A stretch of 64,000 nt of DNA from Pseudeuparius sepicola (taxonomy: Eukaryota > Arthropoda > Insecta > Coleoptera > Anthribidae): positions 2,294,001 to 2,358,000 of the forward strand of contig OY987307.1 of the NCBI GenBank assembly GCA_963920635.1, in the 5' to 3' direction. Below are positions 23,346 to 34,683 of this stretch, one piece after another. Each line of letters begins with the position of its first letter. The first letter of the stretch is position 1. A model generated the notes under the pieces. The model was not told the origin of the DNA, did no database searches, and worked only from the letters and a program-made list of their open reading frames with translations. The position numbers were made by a program, and so were the translations under genes.

Positions 23346-24633
23346 AGGTGATTCACTTTTAAATACCGAAAATTTAAGAATCGATAAAACATGAAAACAT
23401 AATGCGAGTTTCCTATATAAACTTAGTTCGTTTGGGCCTTTCAAGATACGGGGTGATCAAATTTTGAAAAAAACTTTTTAATTTTTTTTCTTCGTAGAGA
23501 TATCAAAACTAAATTTAGTACACAAGATACATGAATATAGGACCATAAAATTTACCAGTGGCGGAGATGTGGGTAATTGGTCGAGACTGGTATAAATAAT
23601 TCGACAAAAAAATAGTACGGCCCTGCTCAAAATAAAAAAGAAACGTATTTTTGCATAGACCATTCAATTATAAGCAAAAAATGTCTCGTGACATTTTTTC
23701 GTAAATTTGGTCGTTTCGGGGTAATTGTAATGTTTGTGATTTATTACACATAGGGGCAAACTAGTAAAAGTAATTAATTCAAATCAAAAATTTTTAATGC
23801 AAAACAATTTTTAATATTATAATATGTGTTCCAAGTGCCTTCCCCTCATTTCTAAACATTTTTGGCATCGATATAACAGATTAGCTACCGCAGAACGTAT
23901 GGTAGCTCGGTTTGTTTTGAGAGTTTCCACATTTTCTTCAATTTTGAGCCTTAGTTCACCCCTGGTGTCGGATACTGTGTTATAAATTTTCTGGTTGTCG
24001 AGGCCAATCCAGTAGTGCGGAAAATTCTCGTTTAACCAATTCCTCACTTTTCGCCCATAGTGAGGTGGTGCCCCATCTAATTGAAAATAGCCTCCCCTAA
24101 TATTTAGCGGCAGATCTTGATGTAGTTTTGCTTTAATTAAAAATGTTTGATTTGAATTAATTATTTTTACCAGTTTGCCCCAATAGTGTAATAAATCACA
24201 CACATCACAATATCACAATTACGCCGAAACGACCAGATCTACGAAAAAATACCAAGAGACATTTTTTGCTTAGAATTGAATGGCCTATTCGAAAATATGT
24301 TTCCTTCGTATTGTGTATAGGGCCGTACTATTTTTTTGTCGAATTATTAATAACAATTACCCATATCTCCGCCACTGGTAAATTTTAAAACGTGATATTT
24401 TGTACTTTTATAGTCTTATATTCGCATATCTTGTGTACTATATAAATTTGGTTTTAATATCTCTAATATTTACGTAGAAAAAAATTAAAACCATTTTATT
24501 TTATAATTTGACCACCCTGTATCTTGAAAACTAAGGCCCAAACGAACTCAGTTTATATAGGAAACTCACATTATATTTTCATGTTCTATCGATTCTTAAA
24601 TTTTCGGTATTTAAAAGTGAATCACCCTATATA
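23342..24633 (-). mobile_element. 1.3-kb long-TIR mariner-type element with transposase remnant
   Basis: The arms (about 23342-23750 and 24195-24633) mirror each other, starting with TATA(A/G)GGTGATTCACTTTT. They contain an internal second end, (T/C)ACAGGGTGGTCAAA-like, near 24515 and 23450. The spacer encodes a mariner-type transposase C-terminus on the minus strand (23817-24203). The element parallels 19892-21424 but has different arms. Confidence 0.82.
23817..24203 (-). pseudogene. Mariner-type transposase C-terminal remnant with internal deletion
   Basis: The 128-codon minus-strand frame includes FQLDGAPPHYGRKVRNWLNE and NFPHYWIG, the block around the second catalytic Asp. It then jumps to IYNTVSDTRGELRLKI and finishes with RCQKCLEMRGRHLEHIL, the conserved C-terminal tail. 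The segment expected between (WPPRSPDL...LDFFLWG, present in the relative at 20476) is missing without loss of frame. The third catalytic Asp is therefore deleted. It could be transcribed but cannot encode active transposase. Confidence 0.82.
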
Positions 24634-25155
24634 GGCGGTGTAAAACTGGGGATGATATTTGCTTCATTATATTTTGCATTTATTTTGCTAATACTTTTTG
24701 TGATTTTATAGTTATTAGTACTTATTAGTGACCCCCTATTTTATCCCAAAACTCTGAAAGCAACCAAGCTACAAAAAATTGTATCATGCATAAGTATTTC
24801 TATAAATTTCTATTACCTACAGCTGGTAGCAGGTAATCCATATGCAGTGAAAGTAATACAAATATTATAATTACCAGTTTCACAACGTTTATATTATAAT
24901 ATTATCACGAAATCTGGGGATTCCAGCATCAGACAATCTAATGTGTGTCTCTTGTCTCTTATAATATGAATGATGGCACTTTCTTCTCGAATCGTGGAAA
25001 ACAAAGATGTGGGAATAAGCGATAAACACCTTGTGTGAGACCACTTTAAAACCTGAAAGAATGCGTTTGTATAATTGCCCGCGTCACGTGTAAAAGCGTT
25101 TAAGTGGTTGCTTCAGAGAAAAAAAAATAAATAGCCGCCCATTTCAAATAGGTTT
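24634..25155. other. No gene seen
   Basis: AT-rich sequence with no recognised element end or supported frame. Confidence 0.4.
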
Positions 25156-25299
25156 ATGGCGCAGTTTGTTTGTGGTTATTGCGGGAATCTTGTTTCAGAC
25201 GAAATTAAATGGGTATGCACTGCCACAGCCGACTCTAGGAAAGCTGGCAACATGGCTTGCGGGTCTGCGCGGCGTGGCCTGTCACTCCCTGTCAGTTGA
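25156..25299 (+). other. 47-codon ORF with CxxC pair, unrecognised
   Basis: An ATG at 25156 opens a 47-codon frame beginning MAQFVCGYCGNLVSDEIKWV, with Cys-x2-Cys followed by another Cys. It lies at the left edge of a GC-richer block (25140-25430) that has competing open frames, including 96 codons in another frame at 25166-25456. The Cys pattern hints at a zinc-ribbon-like first exon, but no partner exon was identified. It is equally likely to be chance. Confidence 0.15.
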
Positions 25300-25553
25300 T
25301 TTTACAAGAAATTTACCAGAATTAATTTGTGTAGTGCGGGTAGTGCTATCGTCGCCAGATTGCTACGACGAGGCGGTGTGTCTCTGGGTGGAAACAGACA
25401 GCCCGAAGTGCTGGCGACAGCTTTTTTATCAATTTGTTTTGTTTGTGCAAAAATGAAACATTTCTGTAAAAGTTCGAAGTGAAGAATCGTTCCTTTACAA
25501 TTTGAAGCCTCAAGATGCCTAGAACCATCGAGGGAAGCTAGAACTTAGTTAAA

Positions 25554-26030
25554 CAGGATGATTTTTTTAGGTCTACCACCGCAATTTTCTCGCTTATTTT
25601 GCGCCCTACAAAAAAAGCGTAGGAAACAAAAATGTTGCAATTTTAGACAGCTAAGTGGTGCTGCAAAAGAAATCGGCATCCATGGCTAACTTGTCGCGCA
25701 ATATTAAAAAAACCTCAAATTGAGCAAAACTATTAATAGCCGTGGAATGTTTATTTTAAGAGACAGAGGAAAACTTTTATATTGAAAATTGATGGCACTG
25801 AGAAGCTTTATACATCCACGTAGTCAGATAGTTTCAGCAAATTACACAGGGTCTTCGGCTCTCTTGACACCATGAAAATTTTTGTCGATTTGAAGTTTTT
25901 TTAGTACAGCGCGTAAAGTTGGGCATGGAGGCCCATTCCTTTTTTCAAGTCGCCTAGCTGACCAAAATTGCCATATTTTAGTTTCTTACGTATTTTCTGT
26001 GCGGCCTAAAATAAGCGGGAAAATCGCTTA
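25554..26030. mobile_element. Foldback element, CAGGATGATTTTTTTAGG family, copy 2
   Basis: It shares arms and spacer with 11483-11996, including the AGAAATCGGCATCCATGGC and AATAGCCGTGGAATGTTTAT blocks. The right arm is more eroded and the terminal TA signal is unclear. Confidence 0.78.
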
Positions 26031-26429
26031 ATAAGAAATAAACAAAAAAATTTTCAGCGAACCGTCATGATCAGCTGGTAAATTTAAAAATCTTAAATAG
26101 ATAGAAAGTAATGTCGGCGTTTATACAGCGTTTTTATCTATCTTCATATTTTACTTTAATTCAATACTTCCTAATAACTTTCGTTTTTCTTTACCTTTAA
26201 GAAATTTAAGGGGTATGCGCATGCTCCTGATATCATGATAGCAACTGTTGAAAGCAAAATGTAACTAGGAGATAGGTATACTTACCGCACTTACAAAAAT
26301 ATCTACTCGAACAAAATGAAACGCCCAAAAAATCGTCAACAAAATCAAACTCCGCACCGCAAGTCGCAAGAAAACAAAATACCCAGGATAACATTAGTTT
26401 TAACTAGGGCTGTTCGATCTCCGAATTTC

Positions 26430-27003
26430 AGTATCGGAAATCGATACTGAAAAAATATCGATAAAATCGATAAATCGATCTTATCGATAAAATCGATCTT
26501 ATCGATAAAATCGATCTTATCGATATAATCGATCCTATCGATAAAATCGATCTTATCGATATAATCGATCCTATCGATAAAATCGATCTTATCGATATAA
26601 TTAATCATATTGATAAAATCGATATAATCAATTTTATTTAAGAAGCTAGACAAAAAAGGCCGAGCGGCTTTCTGCGGGCGCGGTCTAGACGCAATGGGTG
26701 CAGCAATTTCCTTTATTCCTATCAAAAGATAGATATAATTGGAAAGATCGGTAATATCAAAAATATCGATAAAATCGAAAAGATCGATAAAATCGAAAAG
26801 ATCGATAAAATCGAAAAGATCGATAAAATCGAAAAGATCGATAAAATCGAAAAGATCGATAAAATCGAAAAGATCGATAAAATCGGAAAGATCGAAAATA
26901 TCGATAAAATCGATAATATCGATATTTCGATTTATCGAAATTGAATATCGAGTATCGATAAAATCGATAGTATCGATACTTTCGATTTTATCGATATTTT
27001 GTC
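26430..27003. repeat. GATAAAATCGA simple-sequence array in two blocks
   Basis: The left block (about 26430-26640) repeats 18-bp phrases such as AAAATCGATCTTATCGAT. The right block (about 26745-27003) repeats AAAATCGAAAAGATCGAT. A unique insert of about 100 bp (26640-26745) separates them. TATCGATA, the DRE/BEAF-type site, recurs many times. Frames across the array encode Ile/Asp/Phe or Ser/Ile/Lys repeats and are not genes. Confidence 0.9.
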
Positions 27004-27139
27004 TCAGGCCTAGTTTTAACAAGTGTTTTGAGCTTTAAACATAAAAAATGCGCCGCGAATTTTTCTCTATCGGAAGGCATAAATGGATAATTGACGACTT
27101 GCACAGTAATTGGTTTTTTTCGTTAAATTCTTCCTTCTT

Positions 27140-27440
27140 GACCGGGAGAGAATGACAGATTTTTGGACGTGATTTTACTCAATAGGTATGCCTTTCAAAG
27201 GGCATTATGTTGCGTATATTCTCACAATAATAAGGTATGAATCAGAGAGTCATCCTGGGTTTTTCATATGGAAAACTGGGTTTTCATTTATTCGAAAAAT
27301 ATGCGTTTTGATATGATTTTAGTCTGGCTGCCATGTGTTTTATAATGAAGTTCAAAATAGAAAATTCCTCGGAAAACCATAGGCGTGGGCCCAAAGGGCT
27401 ACTATTATTGTCACGTGAACTTGTATTTTAAAATAATAAT
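27140..27440. mobile_element. Truncated copy of the 45069-45887 foldback (left arm)
   Basis: It begins GACCGGGAGAGAATGACAGA and runs through TTTTTGGACGTGATTTTACTC, AAATATGCGTTTTGATATGA and GGGCCCAAAGGGCTA-like blocks that match the left arm of 45069-45887. Similarity stops near 27440. Confidence 0.75.
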
Positions 27441-27992
27441 AAACCGCCATATTTACCACAAAAAGATTTAAATTATTCAGGAACGCACATTTAAAATGGT
27501 TTATTGAAATTAATTTAAAAAACTCAAACAACGGTAAATATTGCTGCAGTGCGGTAGAAAGTGAACAGCTATTATAATACAGGTACGGTATGCGCACAAT
27601 TTCATCTATATTCCAGTAACCGTACCTACATCATCGGGTTAAAAAATAAATTATGGATTAAAAAATAGACTATTAGTTATTAATAATAAAATATTTACAG
27701 TAACAACCTTCGTAGGTCAGATAAAAATTAGGAATAATTTTTGATGTCTGAAATATTAATTGGTTGGTAAACGCAACATTTTTCAAATTTTTTTTTCGTA
27801 AACCTTCTAGCATAGCCGTACCAAACTTGAAGTATGCTCCTAGTTTTCAAGATAAATATTTTTAAAATTGTTAAGATACATAATAAGATAAATATTTTTC
27901 TAAAGATAAATATTAAGATACATATTTTTAATATAATATTGTTACCCGCCAGTGGTGCATAACTCCAAACTCTTGGTTGATTAAGTAATAAC
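27441..27992. other. No gene seen
   Basis: AT-rich, with ATAAATATT(A/T)AGATA-type low-complexity sequence around 27850-27940. No supported feature. Confidence 0.4.
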
Positions 27993-29171
27993 ATACAGGG
28001 TGTCTACTTTTAAACTTATACAAATCCATAAAATCTTTATTTTTGGGGATAATCGCCTGAACTCTTTTTTGTTTGAAAGGCCGTCCAAAAACGGCTTCTT
28101 GTGACCGTCCTACTATTTTCAAAATGCAAATCCACGGTCCGCTACAATTTTGTTATAACCCAGATTTTCACGAAAACCATTTAGCGATTTTTTATTTGAA
28201 AACCGCTTCTTTTGACCTTCCTACCATTTTCAAAATGCAAATCCAGGGCGGGCTACGATTTTTTTGTTTAAAATCTGACACCACAGCGTTAATTATTAAT
28301 CATGACGTCCCAAAATCCCCACATACTAAATTTGAACAAAAAATATACAGGCAGTTCCATTCAGCAGAGTGTCAAAGTTGAGCAAAATAGGAATTTTAAA
28401 GGCATCTGGTCAGTCAAGTGTGTCATGGAATCCCCTCAAAGCAGTTGAATGGTCAATAGGGCCACTCAAAGTGTTGGTGTGCAAAGATTCGATACAAAAG
28501 TATATTTCTGTGGGAAATCTCAAAATGCTGAATTCATATGAAACTTTACAGGGGCCAAGAGTACTCTGGAATTATTGAAAAAATATTAATAAACACAAAA
28601 GTAATTTGTTTTGTTTTTACAAAATGCCAACCAACAAATAAAAAATAATTTAATTTATTGGACCTTTCTCAACAAAGTCACTGTCATACATTTTCTGTGC
28701 GTTTCATATCGTTTTGATATAGGTACTCGATTTTTGACACCCTGTATATTTTGCTCACCAAAACGAGTGCTCCTGTTGACCATTCAACTGTTTTGAGGGG
28801 ATTCCATGACACACTTGACTCGCCAGATGCCTTTAAAATTGCTATTTTGACTTTTGGCGATGTGTAGAATGAAACTCCCTGTATATTTTTTGTTCAAATT
28901 TGATATGTGAGGGTTTTGGGGTATCCTGATTAACGCTGTGGGGTAAGATTTTAAATAAAAAATCGCTAAATGGTTTTCGTGAAAATCTGGGTTATAACAA
29001 AATTGTAGCGGACCGTGGATTTGCATTTTGAAAATAGTAGGACGGTCACAAGAAGCCGTTTTTGGACGGCCTTTCAAACAAAAAAGAGTTCAGGCGATTA
29101 TCTCCAAAAATAAAGATTTTATGGATTTGTATAGGTACCTATAGGTACACTTAAAAGTAGACACCCTGTAT
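27993..29171. mobile_element. Modular palindrome family, member 1 (complete)
   Basis: ATACAGGGTGTCTACTTTTAA and its inverse end near 29171 start arms of about 200 bp or more. These include CGCCTGAACTCTTTTTTGTT and GGCCGTCCAAAAACGG. The same peptide can be read from both arms on opposite strands. Inside lies a second palindrome (about 28270-28960) with its own (A)CAGGCAG/CTCCCTGTATATTTTT ends. That core is shared with the members at 34684, 41722, 50243 and 56401. A 50-bp extra stretch in the left arm (28200-28245) is a local duplication. Confidence 0.85.
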
Positions 29172-29341
29172 ATATAATAAAAACGTACAAAGAATGGAAA
29201 CGAATTAGGTTGAATTCCCTATTTACTATTTGAAAGTAATAACAATATGTGATAAACTAAGTAAAAAAGGATCAACATTATTAAAACTTCTACACAAAAA
29301 TATTATTTTTCCACTATAAACTGTCGTAGTTTTTGCAAAAT

Positions 29342-29765
29342 CAGTGGCGGCTCGTGGGGCTACAGCCCCAGTAGAAAATAGACCTGCAAATAACCGACAA
29401 CATACAGTTCGAGTTTGGTCAATCCTACGATCTGTGAAATTATGGCACGACTATCCACCGCATTTCGCTGCACAAGTGGCCAGCCGTCGAACAGCGCAAC
29501 TCATGCAAGTATTGGTGATAATATATTAGGCGAGCATACAGTCACTTGTTTTTACTACAATATCTATCTTCTCTGTCTCCTTCACCTCTTTTTACCACTA
29601 ATACCAGCTTCGGTTTAATATGGTTAAAAAAGTGTTTTGTCTCGTATTTTATCGCCGAGGCGCCTGTTCTCGAGCTGCCCCGCTAAAATATAAATGAACT
29701 CACTTGGAACACATTGATATACGGGGCGCGATCTACTTCATAGCATTCACCACGCCCTGCTACTG
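29342..29765. mobile_element. hAT-like non-autonomous element, copy 1
   Basis: The left end CAGTGGCGGCTCGTGGGGC is a typical insect hAT terminus. CACGCCCTGCTACTG at 29751-29765 is its imperfect inverse (11 of 15). The flanking 8-mers TGCAAAAT and GTAAAAAT agree only in part, so the right boundary is uncertain. The interior recurs at about 49117-49480 (GTGAAATTATGGCAC, ACAAGTGGCCAGCCGTCG). No transposase frame is present. Confidence 0.6.
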
Positions 29766-29819
29766 GTAAAAATACCAGACTTATCAGTAGAAATCACTCT
29801 TATAAAATTCAAAGGTTTT

Positions 29820-30060
29820 TATGCGGTCGACGTCGACCTGGTCAAGGAGGCAGCCAATAAGAAAGCGAGCGTAGCGATTTGATTGGTCGGCGTTTCGGAG
29901 ATCCACGGAGCAGGTGTCGACGTGGGCCAGTTAGGCTAGTATAACCAGTGCCGTGCACGCAAATAAGGATTGCGCTTTATTTTACGGATTTTGGTTTCGT
30001 GTATAGATTTTTGTGTGGTGTTGTTTTTTTGTGCGATTGTGGGGCGAAAACAGCGGCGGG
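29820..30060 (+). promoter_or_regulatory. CpG-rich, CCAAT-containing promoter-like block
   Basis: This stretch is markedly GC- and CpG-richer than its surroundings. It contains the perfect 14-bp palindrome GGTCGACGTCGACC (29825-29838) and opposed CCAAT (near 29856) and ATTGG (near 29882) boxes. The downstream region to about 30250 has short frames but no recognised coding exon. It may be a promoter and 5' exon, or the 5' region of an element. Confidence 0.3.
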
Positions 30061-31182
30061 GCCGGACGTAAACATGGCACAAATCTTTCCAAATTTCGGA
30101 TTTTCCGCGGGTTTCTGCGAAGTTTCGATGTTGCAAAAGGTGCAAAATAATGCGGTGATCAGTTTGAGCTGCATATAGTAAAAATTCATCCGGATTATAA
30201 CCACAAATATCGACGTGAAAAGTGAGGTGTCAATGGAAATTTGAAAATTCATTTTCTCGGAAACTACGCCCGAGCACCAAAAACTAAGGTCAGATTCGTG
30301 TTCAGGGACCCCGAAAATAGGGGGGAAGCCAAAATTTCAAAAAAATCGGGGCAGACATACACCGCGGGAAACTGTACTTGCCGGTTATTATAAAGTTTAA
30401 ACATTATTGTTTACGATTTATGTAATTGCAAAGGCAACAGGCAACTAAAAATGAACTAAAAGTAGAATTCGAAATAGAGAACTTTGTTGGTTAAATTAAA
30501 TTGATTCGAAACTTGTTCCATCTCGAAAATGTTTTCAGGAACAAACGAACAAAAAATGTTCAGGTTAGGACCTCGGCGATCGAATCAAGACGGTTTTTCG
30601 TCCGAATCTCGCACTAAAACTTCGTAATTACACCGCATAACACTTTAGCATGTTCAAATTCCACTTCTGATAACTGTGGGAGGCCTTTTGGGCGTGGTAA
30701 TCATAATAAAAATCACGTTTTACTTGCTTTATTTCATTTTCTAACAACTCTTCTTTAACTCTTCTGTCTTTTTTGGCACAAGTGTGGCGGGAGTATTTAA
30801 ACATTTGAATTCAACTGCTGTCATTTACCACATTATTATAATAGTCAACTTTAGAAAATAAAGCTTTTTTGACTGATTTTGAACAAAACAGAAAACATAA
30901 TATACGGATCAACAAAATGGCATGGCCCATAGACTTAGTTTAGCATTGAGCCTACAGGGGGCGTATTTTTTATATTCAATCGCGTTTAGTTTCGACTCTA
31001 CACAAAACAATAACGGCCCGCAGCCGGTTGTTTTTTTCGCAGTTTTCAAGGCGACACCGCAACACTGCAATCGGCTTAGAAATTAGAATGTGCTCTTAAA
31101 AGTTTAAGGTTGCTGTCGGCGGGTCGACTCCATGGGCGCAGAGCTGTGGCGGAATTATTACAAGAAAGTGTTTTAATGGATT
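30061..31182. other. No recognised gene; apparently unique
   Basis: No element ends or palindromes were recognised. Short frames at 29936-30252 overlap on both strands and lack motifs. Confidence 0.35.
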
Positions 31183-32700
31183 GCATTAGAAAAAAAATGA
31201 ACGGAAAAAAGGAATTTTCAGTATAATTGTCAATTGTCTCAAACCATTTTAAAAATATTTAGTATCATACATCATGGTATTTGCAATGAAAAGTGATTTC
31301 AAAATCTGCAAAAAATCCAGGCCCGTATTTAAAAAAATAAAGTTGAAGATGGTTTCTCAAAAACGAAACGTTGTAGAACAATTCTAAAAACTAACTAACT
31401 TAGTTTATTTTTACTTCGAAAACTTAATTTTTTTAAATACGACCCTGTCCGGTTAGTGTTTTCCTCTGTTGTTGTATATAGCAAACAGTGTCGCATTGTG
31501 TTTTGGAGTAAATTCTTCGCTTTTTCTAATTGTGAGAAGAAAGCTTTAAGCCAATGCAACCAATAACTTTTGCCATTTATTAATTGCAACAATACATTCG
31601 TCATTTGAAAAATCACCCTCCATTTCTAATAATACAAATTGCAGTGGGAGTGATGGCAAATAATGATAAGGGGTTGGTTTCGTTGTTTCAAAGCCTTCTA
31701 GATGGAGGATTATTATTTTCGTATGTGACTGTTATTAGTCATTGCCGTCTTTTTTTTGGTTTTCCGATTTAAAGATAAGTTGTAAGTTAAATCGTTGACA
31801 ATACTGATTAATATTTAGACTTCTTATTATTAATTACAAGGCCGCATTAGAAAAAAATGAGTGGAAAAAAGGAATTTTCAGTATAATTGTCAATTGTCTC
31901 AAACCATTTTAAAAATATTTAGTATCATACATCATGGTATTTGCAATGAAAAGTGATTTCAAAATCTGCAAAAAATCCAGGCCCGTATTTAAAAAAATAA
32001 AGTTGAAGATGGTTTCTCAAAAACGAAACGTTGTAGAACAATTCTAAAAACTAACTAACTTAGTTTATTTTTACTTCGAAAACTCAATTTTTTTAAATAC
32101 GACCCTGTCCGGTTAGTGTTTTCCTCTGTTGTTGTATATAGCAAACAGTGTCGCATTGTGTTTTGGAGTAAATTCTTCGCTTTTTCTAATTGTGAGAAGA
32201 AAGCTTTAAGCCAATGCAACCAATAACTTTTGCCATTTATTAATTGCAACAATACATTCGTCATTTGAAAAATCACCCTCCATTTCTAATAATACAAATT
32301 GCAGTGGGAGTGATGGCAAATAATGATAAGGGGTTGGTTTCGTTGTTTCAAAGCCTTCTAGATGGATTTTTATTTATTTTTTATTATCGTATGTGACTCT
32401 TATTAGTCATTGCCGTCTTTTTTTTGGTTTTCCGATTTAAAGATAAGTTGTAAGTTAAATCGTTGACAATACTGATTAATATTTAGACTTCTATTATTAA
32501 TTACAGGGCCGCATTAGAAAAAAATGAGTGGAAAAAAGGAATTTTCAGTATAATTGTCTCAAAACATTTTAAAAATATTTCGTGTCATACATAATGGTAT
32601 TTGTAATGAAAAGTGCTTTCAAAATCTGCAAAAAAAATTGAGGTCCGTATTTAAAAAAATAAAGTTGAAATGGTTTCTCAGAAACGAAATGTTGTAGAAC
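31183..32700 (+). repeat. Tandem duplication, 2.3 copies of a 661-667-bp unit
   Basis: GCATTAGAAAAAAA starts units at 31183, 31844 and 32511. Units 1 and 2 are nearly identical, giving the same 73-codon antisense frame at 31395-31616 and 32055-32276. They differ by a short insertion near 32367. The third unit is truncated after about 190 bp and more diverged. This indicates a recent second duplication, or concerted evolution. Confidence 0.9.
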
Positions 32701-33475
32701 AAATCTATAAACGCCATCTTAAAGCCCGTTAAAATGTGCCACAAGAAAGTGTTTTTCTTTTCTTCCTATCTGTGATAACAACTTCAGAAAAAAATAAAAT
32801 CGAAAACGCAAAAATTTACTTTTTTCAAAATAACTCAAAAACTAAAAAATATATTAGAAATCTGTTTGTGCCATTTTGTAGGCCTTAAAATTGCACAATT
32901 TTTTCCCCATTTAACCGTTGTTCTATCTCTCACCGTTTGCATGATCCCCATGCTGTTCATTCTTATCTGGGACACATTGTATAAATGGACAGTATTATAG
33001 TAGATCAATTCAGGCCGTCGAGAATAATAAACGATGCATTCACAAGGAAGACAACAATGAAAGACTGTTTAAAGTGAAGCTAGCAGGCTTTATTAATCAT
33101 GCAAATATTTTGTTGTTGTAAATAACAAATAACAGTATCTATGTCGTTATTTAACACCTTCCAGTTTTCAAAAGAACCATCATAGGTAAGCATTGCGAAT
33201 ACTGACGCAATCATAAATTTAACTTCCAATTAACAGAGGATCCTGAATGAGTTATTAAATATTGCTTGAAGGATACAAGCAGCAGGTATGTTTCTAAATT
33301 TTATAATATTATATTGCAATACAAAGTCGATTCCACAAAGCCGATTAAGTTTTAAGTGTGAATGGTCGATTCCACAAAGTACGTAATCTTAAGGTAGGTA
33401 CTTCTTTCATCAATATCCTCACCTTCAGTGGGAAAATGTTGTTCGCACGCCTAAAAACATGTTTCACTTTTCGCA
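32701..33475. other. No gene; one element end near 32970-32993
   Basis: About 32884-32993 (TTTCCCCATTTAACCGTTG to ACACATTGTATA) resembles the right arm of the 19892-21424 family. The rest is AT-rich without supported features. Confidence 0.4.
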
Positions 33476-34158
33476 TATAGTCCTCCTTACGGCAGAATGC
33501 GTGCGACGTAAGGGGGAAGAACTCGCAAATATTATAGAATTAGTCACAGTTCAGGGGCGTAGCTCAATTTTGTGTAACTCACTGACTTAATTTTCATATA
33601 ATTGTTATTTAATTTATTGTTAATATTATTCTTAACTGTGATGCCTTAGACTGTGGAGGAAGGCAACATTGGCAATTATTTGTTTACTCATTTTGCACAC
33701 GTTAACTCCCGAACATACGAAACGCCATTGAGCTCTCTGAGCCGGCGGAAAAAACTTGCCAGCGGCCTAAAAAATGAGGTCTGTATGGTAGCCCAAATAC
33801 GCAGTTAACTTTACGTACTATAGAAACAGGCACCAAACGCGTTGGCTAACTGGTTTTGTCAGCCGACTCCTTCGCAGAAGTGCTGTGTTGCCGTATTTCA
33901 AAGGCGATGGTAGACGCGACGATGTTGAAAAAAATGTAATAGGTGTTTTATCACACCGCGTTAAAAATAAATGATAAACAAAAATGGGTAAGTGGTCCCG
34001 CGATGCGAGCTTTATTTTTTCGGTATAACAGAGTTCAGAAATTCGGCTTCAATATGATAAAACTTGTATTCGCCAATAAATAACGACTACTCATATAGGA
34101 AATCTCGCAACGCTGCCCGCATTCTTTAGAAACGTTTTCTTTCTTGCTTTGGACTATA
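33476..34158. mobile_element. 0.7-kb repeat with TATAGTCC ends, copy 1
   Basis: TATAGTCC at the left and GGACTATA at the right bound a unit that recurs at 55084-55796 in the same orientation. Identity is high, with a few short indels. Internal blocks include CAGGGGCGTAGCTCAATTTT and CTTGCCAGCGGCCTAAA. The short terminal inverse and TA-like edges suggest a TA-targeting DNA element, but the superfamily is unproven. No coding frame. Confidence 0.7.
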
Positions 34159-34683
34159 CCTTTCAAAACGTAATTAATTATTAATAGGTAAGTAAGTATG
34201 TGGATGTGATTCCAAGTTTGCATAGAAAAAAGTAAGTAAGTAGGTATACCAAAACCATTCCGATACGTTTCAGCAAAAATGTGTTACATTTGATATTAGA
34301 TCTTACGGCGTGTTATTGTGTTTGCCGTGCAATTTTATAATAACTTAATAATGTTGTTCTCGTTGTTTTTGCTCCAATAATCGAGTTACGCTTGGCAAGT
34401 TGGGCGTATTATTACCCGAAGTGCAACACCCATAATTTCTTCTAGTTTTCGAGATCAAAGATTACAACTACCAGCGGCATAGTAATTTGATAATAATAAT
34501 TAACGTTGAGATATTTTAATTGTTTCAAATCGCCTAAGTAATAACGTGCAAAAAAGGTCCCGTTATTATTGCATTAGTAATAAGGATGTCCACAAAAATT
34601 AGCCTTTGTTCACGATCTGCGATTTTTGAAAAAATTGTTCATGTCTACATGGCTTTTGTTACCCCTAATAATATATACACAAG

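Noticed and set aside
26345..27022. 225-codon minus-strand open frame rich in Ile/Asp/Phe (and 99 codons on the plus strand)
   Set aside because: It is the translation of an 18-bp simple-sequence array. The repeat length is a multiple of three, so several frames stay open on both strands.
28073..29077. Two frames beginning with the same roughly 40-residue peptide on opposite strands
   Set aside because: They are the two arms of a palindromic element, so the identity reflects the inverted repeat, not two related genes.
31395..32276. Two identical 73-codon minus-strand frames
   Set aside because: They arise from the 661-bp tandem duplication. No motif, and the frame is not supported beyond the repeat.
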